Notes under the pieces: generated by a model | Seen by the model: only the letters and a program-made list of their open reading frames with translations | Databases searched by the model: none | Told to the model about the DNA's origin: nothing | In this document: positions 26,856 to 37,000 of the stretch, piece by piece | How positions within the stretch are numbered: position 1 is the first letter of the stretch | Layout: every line of letters starts with the position of its first letter | Source: Stieleria mannarensis | GTDB taxonomy: Bacteria > Planctomycetota > Planctomycetia > Pirellulales > Pirellulaceae | Reading direction: 5' to 3' | DNA: 64,000 nucleotides | NCBI RefSeq assembly: GCF_014154935.1 | Contig: NZ_JACEHH010000011.1 | Location: 62,001-126,000 of the forward strand | Made by a program: the position numbers and the translations under genes

Positions 26856-28718
26856 TCACGACAACCAATCCCGCCAAGCCTGCCGGTGGTACTCCCCGCG
26901 AAACACCGCTTGATAACGATCAGTCGCCGCTAACAACTCGCACAAACCGGGGCGAGCGTCAATCGGTCCAGAAACGGCCCCTGCCCCTTTCGGCGCAACC
27001 GCCACGGTCGCCAATGCATCGGCCAGCCGTACCGCGGTCGGCAACAATTGCTGCTTCAACGTTCGGATCATCCGGCGGTGTCCGCCGGAGCCGGGCGACG
27101 CCACGCTGCCGCGACCACCCAGGACCAGCGCCAGTTGCTGTCGTGCAAGCCCCGGAACGCCCTCGACGCGAGATTCCGTACGATTGCCCGGACGGTCACC
27201 GGCAAGTCGCTCACTCGTCTCCTCGTCCGGATCGGTATCCGAAAAAAAGTGACGCTCCAATCGATCCAGTCCCAGTTGGCATACGTTCTGCCAGGATTCC
27301 GGCAACTCCAGACGCGGGCCTTCGCTTGCATCATCGACACGCCCCGAGGTCCGAACCGCCAACGCGTCGATCGAACCGGCGTGATGCCGACGGACGCGTC
27401 CGGTGACCAGCAACTCCAGCCCGGGGCTGCGGGCAAGCAAGGTCAAATTCTCCCGAAACGGAACCTGGTCGGTGTCCAACGCGATCCGCAGCATCAACGG
27501 TCGCTCGATGTCATCGGCCCGCACCAAAACCGCGTCACCGTGCGGCCCGAGCACTTGGCAGCGAAACACGACCAAGGCGTTGTCCGCCGCGGGGACCGTC
27601 CCTGACGATTCTTGCACCGCGAAAGCCCGGTCCACCTGATCGGCAAGTGGCTGACCGAAACGCAATTTCCAGAGCGGCGAATCCTGCGGCGAATCGCCGG
27701 TTTGCTTTCGTATCGCCCAGCGCGTTTTCGATCCACGACCGAGCCGTTGATCCGGCGACGCGGTCATGTTTTGAACGTCCACGCCGGACCGGCACAGCTC
27801 GAACGCGGAAACCGTCGTGCCGCCCAATTCCAAACCACCGCGATAGGCCTGCAACGCCAACTCGGCTTCGCCCGGGCGCACGTCACTGACCTGATAGATC
27901 CGGTCGTCGTCAGCCAACAGCGACACGCAAACCCCCGCGTAACCCGACCGCGTCACGATCGGTTCGGCCAACAGACTGACCAACCGCGAGATCGCGACCG
28001 GCTGGAATGATCGCCGCACTTGGCCGATCGTTTCGATCTCAACCGAGGGCCGGTCAAGCACACGTTGTGCAATGACGATCGCGCGTGCCAAGTCGCTTTG
28101 CAACTGCGCGGCGTCCGCGTTGCCGGATTGTGCCCGCAATCGAATGACACCTTCAACGACACTCAATAAGGCGGCAGACAAATCAATCAATCCGGCGGCG
28201 CGGCATTGATGAGCGGCACGCAGCAGCGACGACTGCAACACGACACCGCAGCGCCGGGCGCCACTGCCGAGCATCCCTTCGATCGCAGCGAGACCGCGAC
28301 CGGCGGCATCACGCATCGCATCGGTGACGTCGACCAATGTTCCGCCGGTCTCTTCCGCATCCGGTGCGTCCGCAACGTCGATCGGCGTTCCCGCCCCAGC
28401 CGGCTCGGTCTGGATCGTCAGGCAACTGGCACACGCCAGCAAGTGAAAACACTTGGGCGACAGCAGACAGGAACACGTGAGCTGTTCCATCTGGCCGACA
28501 AGTTTCGAATCGGCGTCGAAGTCCAGCCGTACCGTTTCTTCACCGGCCCGGATCGCGATGCCGGTCGACTGGGCGGACCAAGTCCACCCATGCGCGATCG
28601 CCGGATCCTTGTCCAATCGTTTGCGAACACGCGCAGGCGCCTGGTCGATCAATTGCGCGATCAACTCGGCGCAAATCCGCACTTGCCGGCAAATCTCTGG
28701 TCGATCGGGGTTATCCAT
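26856..28718 (-). CDS. SWIM zinc-finger protein of the MoxR-vWA cluster
   Basis: A 620-residue protein with a SWIM zinc finger near the N-terminus: Cys82-x-Cys84-(5)-Cys90-x-His92 (CSCLLSPKCFH), matching the CxC-n-CxH consensus for nucleic-acid or protein binding. The rest is mixed alpha/beta without a recognised domain (LRAAHQCRAAGLIDLSAALL, GRVRRHHAGSID). ATG 28718 overlaps the upstream gene's stop by eight bases (ATGGATAA), indicating translational coupling, so a start at 28745 is not used. Last gene of a minus-strand run with the DUF5682-vWA and MoxR genes. It corresponds in position and type to E. coli YehQ. Function unknown. Confidence 0.76.
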   Translation of the reverse strand: MDNPDRPEICRQVRICAELIAQLIDQAPARVRKRLDKDPAIAHGWTWSAQSTGIAIRAGEETVRLDFDADSKLVGQMEQLTCSCLLSPKCFHLLACASCLTIQTEPAGAGTPIDVADAPDAEETGGTLVDVTDAMRDAAGRGLAAIEGMLGSGARRCGVVLQSSLLRAAHQCRAAGLIDLSAALLSVVEGVIRLRAQSGNADAAQLQSDLARAIVIAQRVLDRPSVEIETIGQVRRSFQPVAISRLVSLLAEPIVTRSGYAGVCVSLLADDDRIYQVSDVRPGEAELALQAYRGGLELGGTTVSAFELCRSGVDVQNMTASPDQRLGRGSKTRWAIRKQTGDSPQDSPLWKLRFGQPLADQVDRAFAVQESSGTVPAADNALVVFRCQVLGPHGDAVLVRADDIERPLMLRIALDTDQVPFRENLTLLARSPGLELLVTGRVRRHHAGSIDALAVRTSGRVDDASEGPRLELPESWQNVCQLGLDRLERHFFSDTDPDEETSERLAGDRPGNRTESRVEGVPGLARQQLALVLGGRGSVASPGSGGHRRMIRTLKQQLLPTAVRLADALATVAVAPKGAGAVSGPIDARPGLCELLAATDRYQAVFRGEYHRQAWRDWLS

Positions 28719-31700
28719 CGATCGACCCTCCGCCGGCGTTGCCACGAATCTGATCCCCGACCCACTGAGCCAATTTTTCGGGACTGACCGCGGCGACCGA
28801 CATTCCCGCCGACGCCATCAACTGTGCCAATCCGTGGTGGAACCGCGCCTGGCCGGAATCATCCAGCGACGCCAACCCGATGCAACGCACGCCCGAATCG
28901 ACCAGCGCCCGCACTTCGGCCAGCATTGCGGGAATCGAGACGCCTTCTTCAAAATCGGTGACCAAGACGACGATCGAACGCGATGGCACTTTAATGCCCG
29001 CGCGGGCTCCACGCAGCCCGAGCCCGATATCGGTCCCGCCGCCGACATCGACCTCCAACAACAGCGCCAGCGGGTCATCGACCTGGTCGCTTAAATCGAT
29101 CAGCTCGGTGCTGAAGGCAAGAAACCGCACCGACAACGCGGGCAACGCATCGAAGATCGCGGCGACCAGGGCGCTATAGACGACCGAAGCGGACATTGAC
29201 CCCGAAACGTCGACGACAAACGTCACGTGCCAATCCAATTCTCGACGGGCAGGCGCATTGAAGATCAATTGATCGGCGACGATCGTCGGGCGGCCGTCGG
29301 GTCGGCGGCGTCCGTTGGCCAAGTTGGCTCGGATGGTCCGCGATAGGTTCAACCGTCGCGACCGTCGTCGCGTCGGTCGCGGCGTCGAAAGACCGCTGAG
29401 TGCGGTTTGCAGCCGCACGGCCAACTCCCGTGCCAAGTCGTCGGTGATCTTTTTGGCCAGCCGACGCAGCTTGGCCAGCCGCGATTCCGGCATCGCACCG
29501 GCCAGCGAAAGGACTTGCTGCAACAGATCCACCGACGGCGTGACCAATTCGACATCCAGGTGTCCGACGACGTTGGCATCGCCTGCGGCGGCGGCTTGCC
29601 CGAGCACTTCCTGGCAGACGTCACCGCCGAACAATGCCTCCAGGTCCTCGGCCCACTGGGCGGTCGTCGGCTGAGGCGCCTCCTGGCCGCCGCTGCCACG
29701 TCGCGATTGCAGATCACCGCGAGCCCCCTCGCCGCGTCCCTTGCCGAACAACTGGTCCAACGACTTGGCGGCGACCATCGCACTTCGTGATCGGCTTTCC
29801 GGCGGCAGCCCAAAAATCATTCGCCAACGATCGGCCGTGGTGATCTCATTGGTCACCACGTCGTCGCGCACCTTTCCGCCCGGCGGATCGTCGGAAGGGG
29901 CCACGTCGGCACCGGGTTGCTGCGTCACCTCCGTGGCGGTGTGATGCAGGAAACGATCGACGCCGGGAAACGCATCCGCGATCGCAGCGGCCGCGGTCAG
30001 ATCGGCGTGTCGCAGCCGAGCGACGTGCAGGGTCACCGCGTCACCATCGCCGCCCTCTTCCCAAGAAGCTTGATCGATGGATGATCCACGTTGATCCAGT
30101 CCTTGTAACCGCAGCTCCAGCAGACGCTGACGATCGGCCGGCGAAAATGGCTCAACGGCGCCGCGTAAGGCCGGTAAACGCGACAAGAATTCCGCGTCCG
30201 ACAGACTGACCAAACCGGACTGAAAGCCATCCAGCCACAGCGGGTCGTTCTGCATCGGCGAGAGCAACAGTTGCACGGCCCCCGACAGCCCGTCGCGCAA
30301 TCGCGCCCGTCCGTCGCGATCGACCGCGGCGTCCAGCCATCCGATCAATAGCTGTCCCAACCTCGCCGCATCCATCTGATCGAGCATGCACAGCGCACCG
30401 GCGGCGGCACCGCGCATGCGATCGCTGCCCCGGCGCAGCGTTCGTTTGCACCACGTTATCAAAGTTGTCGCGTGATCGTCCGCATCGCCCTGCCGCGAAT
30501 CATCCTTTCGAACCAGCGCGTGCAGATCTCCGCTGAACCACTGAATCAAATCCGCCAGGGACACGACGTCAGCGATCGCCGAACTGCCACGCAAGCCTTC
30601 CAGACGATCCAAGCAGGCACGCAACAATTGATCCGGCGAAGTCATCGAGTCGGGCAACCGATACACCGGAACGATCGGCGGCGCGGCGTCGTCTGGATCC
30701 AGCGGCAGACCCGGTAGATGCGCCGCCGCAATCCGCACCATCAACGTGACCGCGTCGATCAGTTCGGAAATCCCGGCGGTCTGACAGAAGGTCTGGTCCA
30801 ACTTGCACAGTGCCTGCGTCGTCAACGTTTGCAACCCACACTCACTGGCCATCTGCAACTGGTGCAAGATTCTCGCGGGCGACGCTTCGTTGTCTCCATC
30901 CGGGCTGGCATTTCCATCGGGACCGGCGCGGCGGCCGGCCCGGCGTATGACTTCCTCGGTCACCTGATCGAGCGTGACACCGAATCGGGAAACACTTTCG
31001 ATCGTCGCGGCGGTCGTCTGTTGCCACTCGACCCGCCATCGTTCGGTCAAATTCTCGCGGTTTCCCTGCGCCACCGTGTCGACTCGCTCGGCATAGGGGA
31101 TTCCCGCGGCAACCATCCGCCGCAGCACGACCGCACGGGCGCGATCTTTGGGGCTGCGGAGGACGTCCAGCCGAAGCTCTTTTTCGTTGTCCGAACGCGA
31201 CGTTTGAGAACGCCCCCGGGTGGGGCGGGGCTTTGATTTGACCGCCGAGTCGCGTCCCGGCAATCCGAGCTGTTGCAGCAGTTGATCGATCGAAACCGCC
31301 AGGCCGCAACGCGGCGCGGCCGGTGTGACGACGCCCCGTCGGTCTCCGATCAAAACGTCACCGGCGGCCGCCGAGACGGCGCGACCACGCCCCGTCACGT
31401 CGCCTTGGACCAAACAGGTTTGCAATGCTTCGACGAACTCACCGCGTCCGGCAACGGCCAATCCCCGTAACCGCGCCAAATCACGCATCAACCGTAACGC
31501 TTCGGCGGCATCGGGCGTCCCGGCGACGTGTCCAAATTCACGCAGCCGTCGGCACACTCCGGTGGCAAGCTGAACGGCCGCGTCTTCCATCTGGGCATTG
31601 GATCTCGCTTGCACCATCTGTTGGTGCCAGACGGGATCCAAGATCCCGGCCGGATAGCCGCTGCGTTCATCCAGTTGTTCGAAGGAATAGGGGATCAGCG

Positions 31701-32493
31701 AAACACCGACCGACGACGGATCGGACTGGATCGTGGCGAGGGCCGTTTGATCTGGTTCGTCGCACTCGTCGACGACACGCGGTAATAACGCCGGCGCATG
31801 AAAGGCACCGACGATCGCCACCGTTTTCCCGTCGCTTTGCCGGATCGCGTGGCGCATGGCCGCTTCGCGAAGCAGATCGCGCGGCGACGGATCTCGCTCA
31901 TCCGCGCGAACCGCCCAGCCGAACGTCAACGCCGCGCGGCGAATGATCTCCGCATCCGCATCGCAACCGGGCGATTCCACCAAACGTTGCCACAAGTCGC
32001 CGACATCCGCCGCGCCGACCCGGCGTTGCAATCGCGACAAGACACTCGTTGACTGCTCAACCGGATGAACCGCCCGTTGGATCGGTCGAACCGCGCCTTG
32101 CTCGCCCGACTTGGCTTTCGCAGAAACCGACAGGTCACAAGCGCGCACGGGAACACCGTTGGCATGTGCCCAGCGGATCGCCGTGAACTCGGGAGAGAAA
32201 TCGGCCAGCGGATAAAACATCATGCCGCCATCGGGATCGACCGCAGAAATCGCGACCGGAGCTTGTGTTTGCGGATCAGCGATGTACGGCAGCCAGTCGG
32301 CAAGGTCCGACGGCAACTCGATCAAGATCACATCAGGCGCGAACCGGTCCAACAGGGTCGGCATCGCGCGGGCAAGCATCGCGCTGTGATGCCGCACACC
32401 GATCAGCAACGGATCGGTGCAGTCGTGCAATTCGCTGCACGCTGCAGTTGGGTCTAAGTTCGGTTCTGCGGTTGGAACGATACCAGAATTCAT
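28711..32493 (-). CDS. DUF5682-like protein fused to a C-terminal vWA domain
   Basis: A 1260-residue protein. The N-terminal ~800 residues look like DUF5682 (opening LLIGVRHHSAMLARAMPTLLDRFAPDVILIELPSDLADWLPYI; later KTVAIVGAFHAPALLPRV). The C-terminal ~170 residues are a von Willebrand A domain with a complete MIDAS: Asp1095-x-Ser1097-x-Ser1099 (DVSGSMS), Thr1154 in GGGTD and Asp1180 in VTDFEEG. vWA domains paired with MoxR ATPases act as metal-dependent adaptors that bring substrates to the AAA ring. In E. coli the equivalents appear to be two genes (yehM, yehP); here they are one chain. It starts 12 bases downstream of the MoxR gene and overlaps the SWIM gene. Confidence 0.82.
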   Translation of the reverse strand: MNSGIVPTAEPNLDPTAACSELHDCTDPLLIGVRHHSAMLARAMPTLLDRFAPDVILIELPSDLADWLPYIADPQTQAPVAISAVDPDGGMMFYPLADFSPEFTAIRWAHANGVPVRACDLSVSAKAKSGEQGAVRPIQRAVHPVEQSTSVLSRLQRRVGAADVGDLWQRLVESPGCDADAEIIRRAALTFGWAVRADERDPSPRDLLREAAMRHAIRQSDGKTVAIVGAFHAPALLPRVVDECDEPDQTALATIQSDPSSVGVSLIPYSFEQLDERSGYPAGILDPVWHQQMVQARSNAQMEDAAVQLATGVCRRLREFGHVAGTPDAAEALRLMRDLARLRGLAVAGRGEFVEALQTCLVQGDVTGRGRAVSAAAGDVLIGDRRGVVTPAAPRCGLAVSIDQLLQQLGLPGRDSAVKSKPRPTRGRSQTSRSDNEKELRLDVLRSPKDRARAVVLRRMVAAGIPYAERVDTVAQGNRENLTERWRVEWQQTTAATIESVSRFGVTLDQVTEEVIRRAGRRAGPDGNASPDGDNEASPARILHQLQMASECGLQTLTTQALCKLDQTFCQTAGISELIDAVTLMVRIAAAHLPGLPLDPDDAAPPIVPVYRLPDSMTSPDQLLRACLDRLEGLRGSSAIADVVSLADLIQWFSGDLHALVRKDDSRQGDADDHATTLITWCKRTLRRGSDRMRGAAAGALCMLDQMDAARLGQLLIGWLDAAVDRDGRARLRDGLSGAVQLLLSPMQNDPLWLDGFQSGLVSLSDAEFLSRLPALRGAVEPFSPADRQRLLELRLQGLDQRGSSIDQASWEEGGDGDAVTLHVARLRHADLTAAAAIADAFPGVDRFLHHTATEVTQQPGADVAPSDDPPGGKVRDDVVTNEITTADRWRMIFGLPPESRSRSAMVAAKSLDQLFGKGRGEGARGDLQSRRGSGGQEAPQPTTAQWAEDLEALFGGDVCQEVLGQAAAAGDANVVGHLDVELVTPSVDLLQQVLSLAGAMPESRLAKLRRLAKKITDDLARELAVRLQTALSGLSTPRPTRRRSRRLNLSRTIRANLANGRRRPDGRPTIVADQLIFNAPARRELDWHVTFVVDVSGSMSASVVYSALVAAIFDALPALSVRFLAFSTELIDLSDQVDDPLALLLEVDVGGGTDIGLGLRGARAGIKVPSRSIVVLVTDFEEGVSIPAMLAEVRALVDSGVRCIGLASLDDSGQARFHHGLAQLMASAGMSVAAVSPEKLAQWVGDQIRGNAGGGSIDG

Positions 32494-32505
32494 GACAGCG
32501 GTGGA

Positions 32506-33672
32506 TCACAACGTGTCATCGAGAACACCGCGCATCGCGCTCAGTTTGTCCCACAACGGTTCCCCGTTCTTGGCGCGCCGCCGGACGGGACCGTCCCAGT
32601 ATCCCAGCAGTCGTTCGCGGTCCTTTTCGTCGTCTTTCATCACCACACCCAGCAGGTGCCCCGGCATCCGCGAGACGGGATCGAATCCGGATGGGAAGAA
32701 GGCACTTTCACGCATGATGGCGGTCGCCACCGCGACCGCTTCGGCGGTGCTCATCACCGTGCTGGGCCGATTGACTTGCCAGCCTTCGTCGGTGCGACCG
32801 CTGCGAAGGTCGCGAAAGACGGTGACCAGCAACTCGACCAATGACGCGTCGATCGGTTTGTCGCTGCCCGATTCATGCAGCAGTGCCGCGGCGCGGGTCG
32901 ACACCAATTGGCACTCGCGGTTCGCATCAGAAATCGGCGCGATGGTTTCGAAATTGAATCGACGTTTCAGGGCCGCCGACATTTCCGACACCCCGCGGTC
33001 TCTCAGGTTGGCCGTCGCGATCAGCGAGAACCCCGGCGCGGCGAACACGCTGGAATCTTCATCGCCCAGTTCGGGCACCATCATCCGGCGTTCGCTCAAG
33101 ATCGAAATCAACGCGTCCTGGACTTCGGGCAAACAGCGTGTGACTTCTTCAAAGCGGACGATCTTGCCCTGCCGCATCGCCTGCATGACCGGCGAGGGGA
33201 CGAGGGCTTCGGGTTGGGGGCCGCGATCGAGCAGCATCGCATAGTTCCATCCGTAGCGGATTTGGTCTTCGGTCGTCCCGGCGGTGCCTTGGACGGCCAA
33301 CGCGCCGCTGCCGCTGATCGCGACGGCCAACAATTCACCCAACATCGATTTTGCGGTCCCGGGTTCGCCGACCAACATCAGCCCGCGTTCACCGGCCAGC
33401 GTCACGACACAACGTTGGATGATGTCTCGGGGGCCGACGAATTTTTCGCTGATCGCCAGCGCCGTCGATTTCTTGGTGCCGACCTTTTCGCCGTCGGTGC
33501 CACAGATGAAATCGACGACCGAAGCCGGAGAGAGCAGCCAGCCGTCCGGCCGAGGATTGGTATCCACCTCACGCATCACCGCCAACTCCGCCGCATAGCG
33601 AATCTCCGCCGGCGGGGCTTGGATTTTTTTGGCCGGTGTTGAAGCGGAGGCGGATGCTTTCTTTTTCGCCAT
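32506..33672 (-). CDS. MoxR-family AAA ATPase (YehL-like)
   Basis: A 388-residue AAA+ ATPase. A Lys/Ala-rich N-terminal tail precedes the core: Walker A GEPGTAKS at 102-109, Walker B-like IVRFEEV at ~170, sensor 1 around SLIATANLRDRG and the arginine-finger region AALKRRFNFETI. The GEPGTAKS form and the RFEEV box are typical of the MoxR group, which partners vWA proteins in assembly, metal insertion or conflict systems. The length is close to E. coli YehL. It is the first gene of a tight three-gene run (MoxR, DUF5682-vWA, SWIM), and a 344-base repeat-bearing gap separates it from the upstream DUF4132-linked genes. Confidence 0.88.
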   Translation of the reverse strand: MAKKKASASASTPAKKIQAPPAEIRYAAELAVMREVDTNPRPDGWLLSPASVVDFICGTDGEKVGTKKSTALAISEKFVGPRDIIQRCVVTLAGERGLMLVGEPGTAKSMLGELLAVAISGSGALAVQGTAGTTEDQIRYGWNYAMLLDRGPQPEALVPSPVMQAMRQGKIVRFEEVTRCLPEVQDALISILSERRMMVPELGDEDSSVFAAPGFSLIATANLRDRGVSEMSAALKRRFNFETIAPISDANRECQLVSTRAAALLHESGSDKPIDASLVELLVTVFRDLRSGRTDEGWQVNRPSTVMSTAEAVAVATAIMRESAFFPSGFDPVSRMPGHLLGVVMKDDEKDRERLLGYWDGPVRRRAKNGEPLWDKLSAMRGVLDDTL

Positions 33673-33763
33673 GGCTTGTTCTAAGGTTTGATTTCCCTTC
33701 GCGTCATCGGTGTCGAATCGGCGGAAGCAACGCTCCCTGCCGAGGTCGTGTGGTTTTTGAAAT

Positions 33764-33958
33764 TACCCTCCCTTCCAGGGAGGGTCGCGGAGGAGTTTCC
33801 GACGACGCGGGGAGGGTTCGCTGTGGCTCGGAAGCACTCAACCAACGCCAATCGACCCTCCCCTCGCTACGCTCGACCCTCCCTGGCAGGGAGGGTGAAG
33901 TTGTTAACTCCTGTTAAGTCAGCGGTTAAAAACCGCACGGCCTCTGCCAGGGAGGGTT
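33764..33958. repeat. Dispersed repeat copy B with flanking gagggt/ccctc palindromes
   Basis: 33778-33868 is the second copy of the 91-base element at 12564-12654. It is bordered by accctcccttccagggaggg on the left and gaccctccctggcagggagg on the right, both self-complementary, and a further gccagggagggt lies at 33947. A small hairpin (gcggttaaaaaccgc, 33922-33936) lies between. This fills most of the 344-base gap between the MoxR and the 1709-residue protein genes; no reading frame is convincing here. Confidence 0.7.
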
Positions 33959-34016
33959 TTGTCCGTTGGGACGTCCTACTGACATGCACGATATTCCCTA
34001 AATCCGACTGTATGAA

Positions 34017-37000
34017 TCACGAGGTGGTTTGCAATGTCTCTTCATAACGTGGTGCGTCGCCGGAGGTGACGCGGTCATAGGCGAAGCGGAACTGCGATGC
34101 GACCGGACGCGTGCAAACCAACAACGCCGCGGTGCCGCCTCGCAATCGACCCGTGCCATCATGACCGTACATGGACAGCTTCCACGTTTCGACCGGCAGA
34201 TTGGGCAACTTCAACGGTTCCCACCCACCGGGCAAAAAGATGTCTCGGCCGGCGCGACCGCGTTTGGCGCTGACCACCAACTTTTTCTCGACCAGTTCCG
34301 CGGCGATCTTTTTGTACTCCGCCGGCTTCCAGCCGTTCCACGCTTGAACGTTCTTTGCCGTCGGGTCGGGCAAGGCCAAGATTTGCAGGTACAAACAGGC
34401 CGCGGCATCGCTGATCCCTTGGTCCTTGGCCACTCGAGCCACCAAGTCGGGCACCGAGACCAGTGGGGCCTGTTCCCAGGTTCCATCGGGCAGCGCGTCA
34501 CCCTGGTTCCAAGCGATCAATTCATCGGCGATGTCGGACCGCATCTCAAGCACGAACCTGGCGAACTCCAGGATCTCCGACCCATCCCCTTCGTAGTGAA
34601 AGGTCATCTTACCTGCCGCGGCCAGCATCGCCAGATCATCGCTGCCGAGCAATTTGGAGGTGCGAAAGTGCAGCCGACAGACCGGCGGGTAGATCGCGCC
34701 GACGATCAGACCACTGTCAAACTCGTAGTGTCCTTGCTTCTTTCGCTCACACGGCGCGATCACCTTTGAAAACTGGTCGACCGTCGCTTCGACGTCGATC
34801 TTGTTCTCGCCGTACCAATCCCGTGTGGTTTGGGTCGCTCCGAACGGCAGCGTCGTTTCCGGGGCGTCCAGCCACTCGCGCGCGGCCTGGATCAACGCCG
34901 GAATCTTGCGTCGCGCCGGATCACCGAACGGGGTTGCGTAATTGACCCACCCGACCGCGTCAAACAGTTGTGGCAACACCTTTTTCAAATCCAACGGCGG
35001 TTCGGGAGTGTAAACCGCGTCCAGGATGTGTTGCTGATACCGATTCGATTGCGTCGCGTATTGGAACGTCGTTTTACGTTTCGCCCAGATGCCTGAATCT
35101 TTGGGATCCGACAGCAATTGCAAAAATGCTTTGCGGTCCAACGGCGGGTAGCCGAACCCGACGTGCTCCAGCGGTGCGGCGGCTTGCGGCGGCAGCGTCA
35201 CGGTGGATTCGCGTCGCTTTTTCCAAGCTTGGACCATTCGGGTAAAGGCTTCGTTTTTGCCGCTGCCGATCGCGCCAGCCGGATCGTCCAGCAATCCCGC
35301 GGACAACAACGACATCGGCAACCCTTCGCCGTCCAGTCCGGCGATCGCCTGTTTGATCTCGTTCAGTTTCCAACCGTAATGCGATCGCAGTTCTTTGGTC
35401 AGCTTTTCCTGGCCGTAAGGACTGGTCCGTAAGTCGGCCATCCACGCCAAGCCGACTTGGACGGGCGATGCACCGAGTTGTTCAGCGGCAGCGGCCAGCA
35501 ATTCGGGTTCGATCAACGGCAGCGTTTCGAGCCCGGCGACCGCATCGACGAACGCTTGGACTTGCTTGCTTCCCCAGCCGCGCCGCAGCGGGATCGCTTC
35601 CAGAATCGCATACGGTTTGGGCGGCTTGGGATTGCCGGATTCGATGTATTCCAGCACGTGGATTTCTTCGGCCCCATAACCTCCCAGCGCGTAGGCAACG
35701 TAACGATGCTTGCCGTTAGTGAACGCGATCGCCTTGCCGCGCTGGGGTGCGTAGGGCTTATTCTCGGCGCGTTTGGCGTCGGCTTCGGAAAAGCCCTTGG
35801 CGATGTAATAAACAAACTTGCCCTTCCAGTCCAAGATACCGCGCTGGGCCAGGTAGGCGAGTCCCCGGAGTCCCAAGCTGGTCAGAAAACGTGCCTTTGC
35901 CGGTGCATTCTGTGTGGCTTCGTTATCGGCCCCGATGGTCGATTGCATCCAAAACCACTTCCAAGCCGCCGCGCAAGGGTCGTCGATCACGGAGATCCAA
36001 TCGGGGTTGCCGGGGGGGATCTTTTGTTGATTGCCGGTTTCGAAGAAGTTGGTGACGACCTCGATGTGGGCTTTAGACGCACCGGTGTTGCCGTAACGAT
36101 GGATGTCCGGGCGGTTGCTGCCGGGCCAGCGGATGGTCAGATCCGACAGGCCGTCCGCGGTGGGACTCGAGTCCTGCGTTTCTTTTGACTCCGCCGGCTT
36201 GGCTTCGTCTTTCGGCGGTGCCGTGATCCGTTCCAGAAAGGATGCCAGTGATGCCTGTTCGGCGGCCATGATGCTGACGATTTTGCCCAGGCCTTTTTGC
36301 AGCCGTGGCGGCGCGTCGGGCAACCATTTTTCGACCGCTTGGACAACGGCCTCACGGTTCGGATCCGATTCGGCTTCTTCCTTCTTCTTGCGGTGGGCTT
36401 GATGCTGTGCCCTGCCGGCTTCCAACAACACCTTGGCTTGCTTGGTCGAGATCTTTCGCAGCTTGGCCGATGCCTGCTTGCAGCGGACGGTGTAGTGGTG
36501 AAAGAAACGATGGGACAGATTCATCGGCTGGCCGATCCGGTAACGGTTGGCTTTTTCCTGCAACAGTGCGATGCCGATTCCCGTTTCGGCATCGATAACG
36601 GTTCCTCCGGCGGTGATGACCCAGTGGCTGTCCGACCCAGGCTTGTCCATCATCGCGATCGGGACTGGGGCGTTTTCGAACCCGTGCGGGCCCGGCTGCA
36701 GCGTGCACGTGCGTCCGTCGATCCCACGACCGATTGTGCTTCCGTCACGCATCGTCCGGACGCTCCAGCCGAGCAATCCGTCGGCACTCCCCAGTGGCGA
36801 TGCTTCCAATCCCTCCGGTGTCGGCATCAGAAAACACAGCGGCCAACGAACCGTAGCGTTTGCCGAAAGGTCCGGTTCAAACCAGCCGGGAACACTCTCG
36901 CGAAGCTTCTTTCCCGTGACCGGATCGATTTCTTGCAGGGTCGTTGTGTGGGTCACCTCGCCCGAATCACCGTCAACCTGGTACTGCATCGGATCCACTT

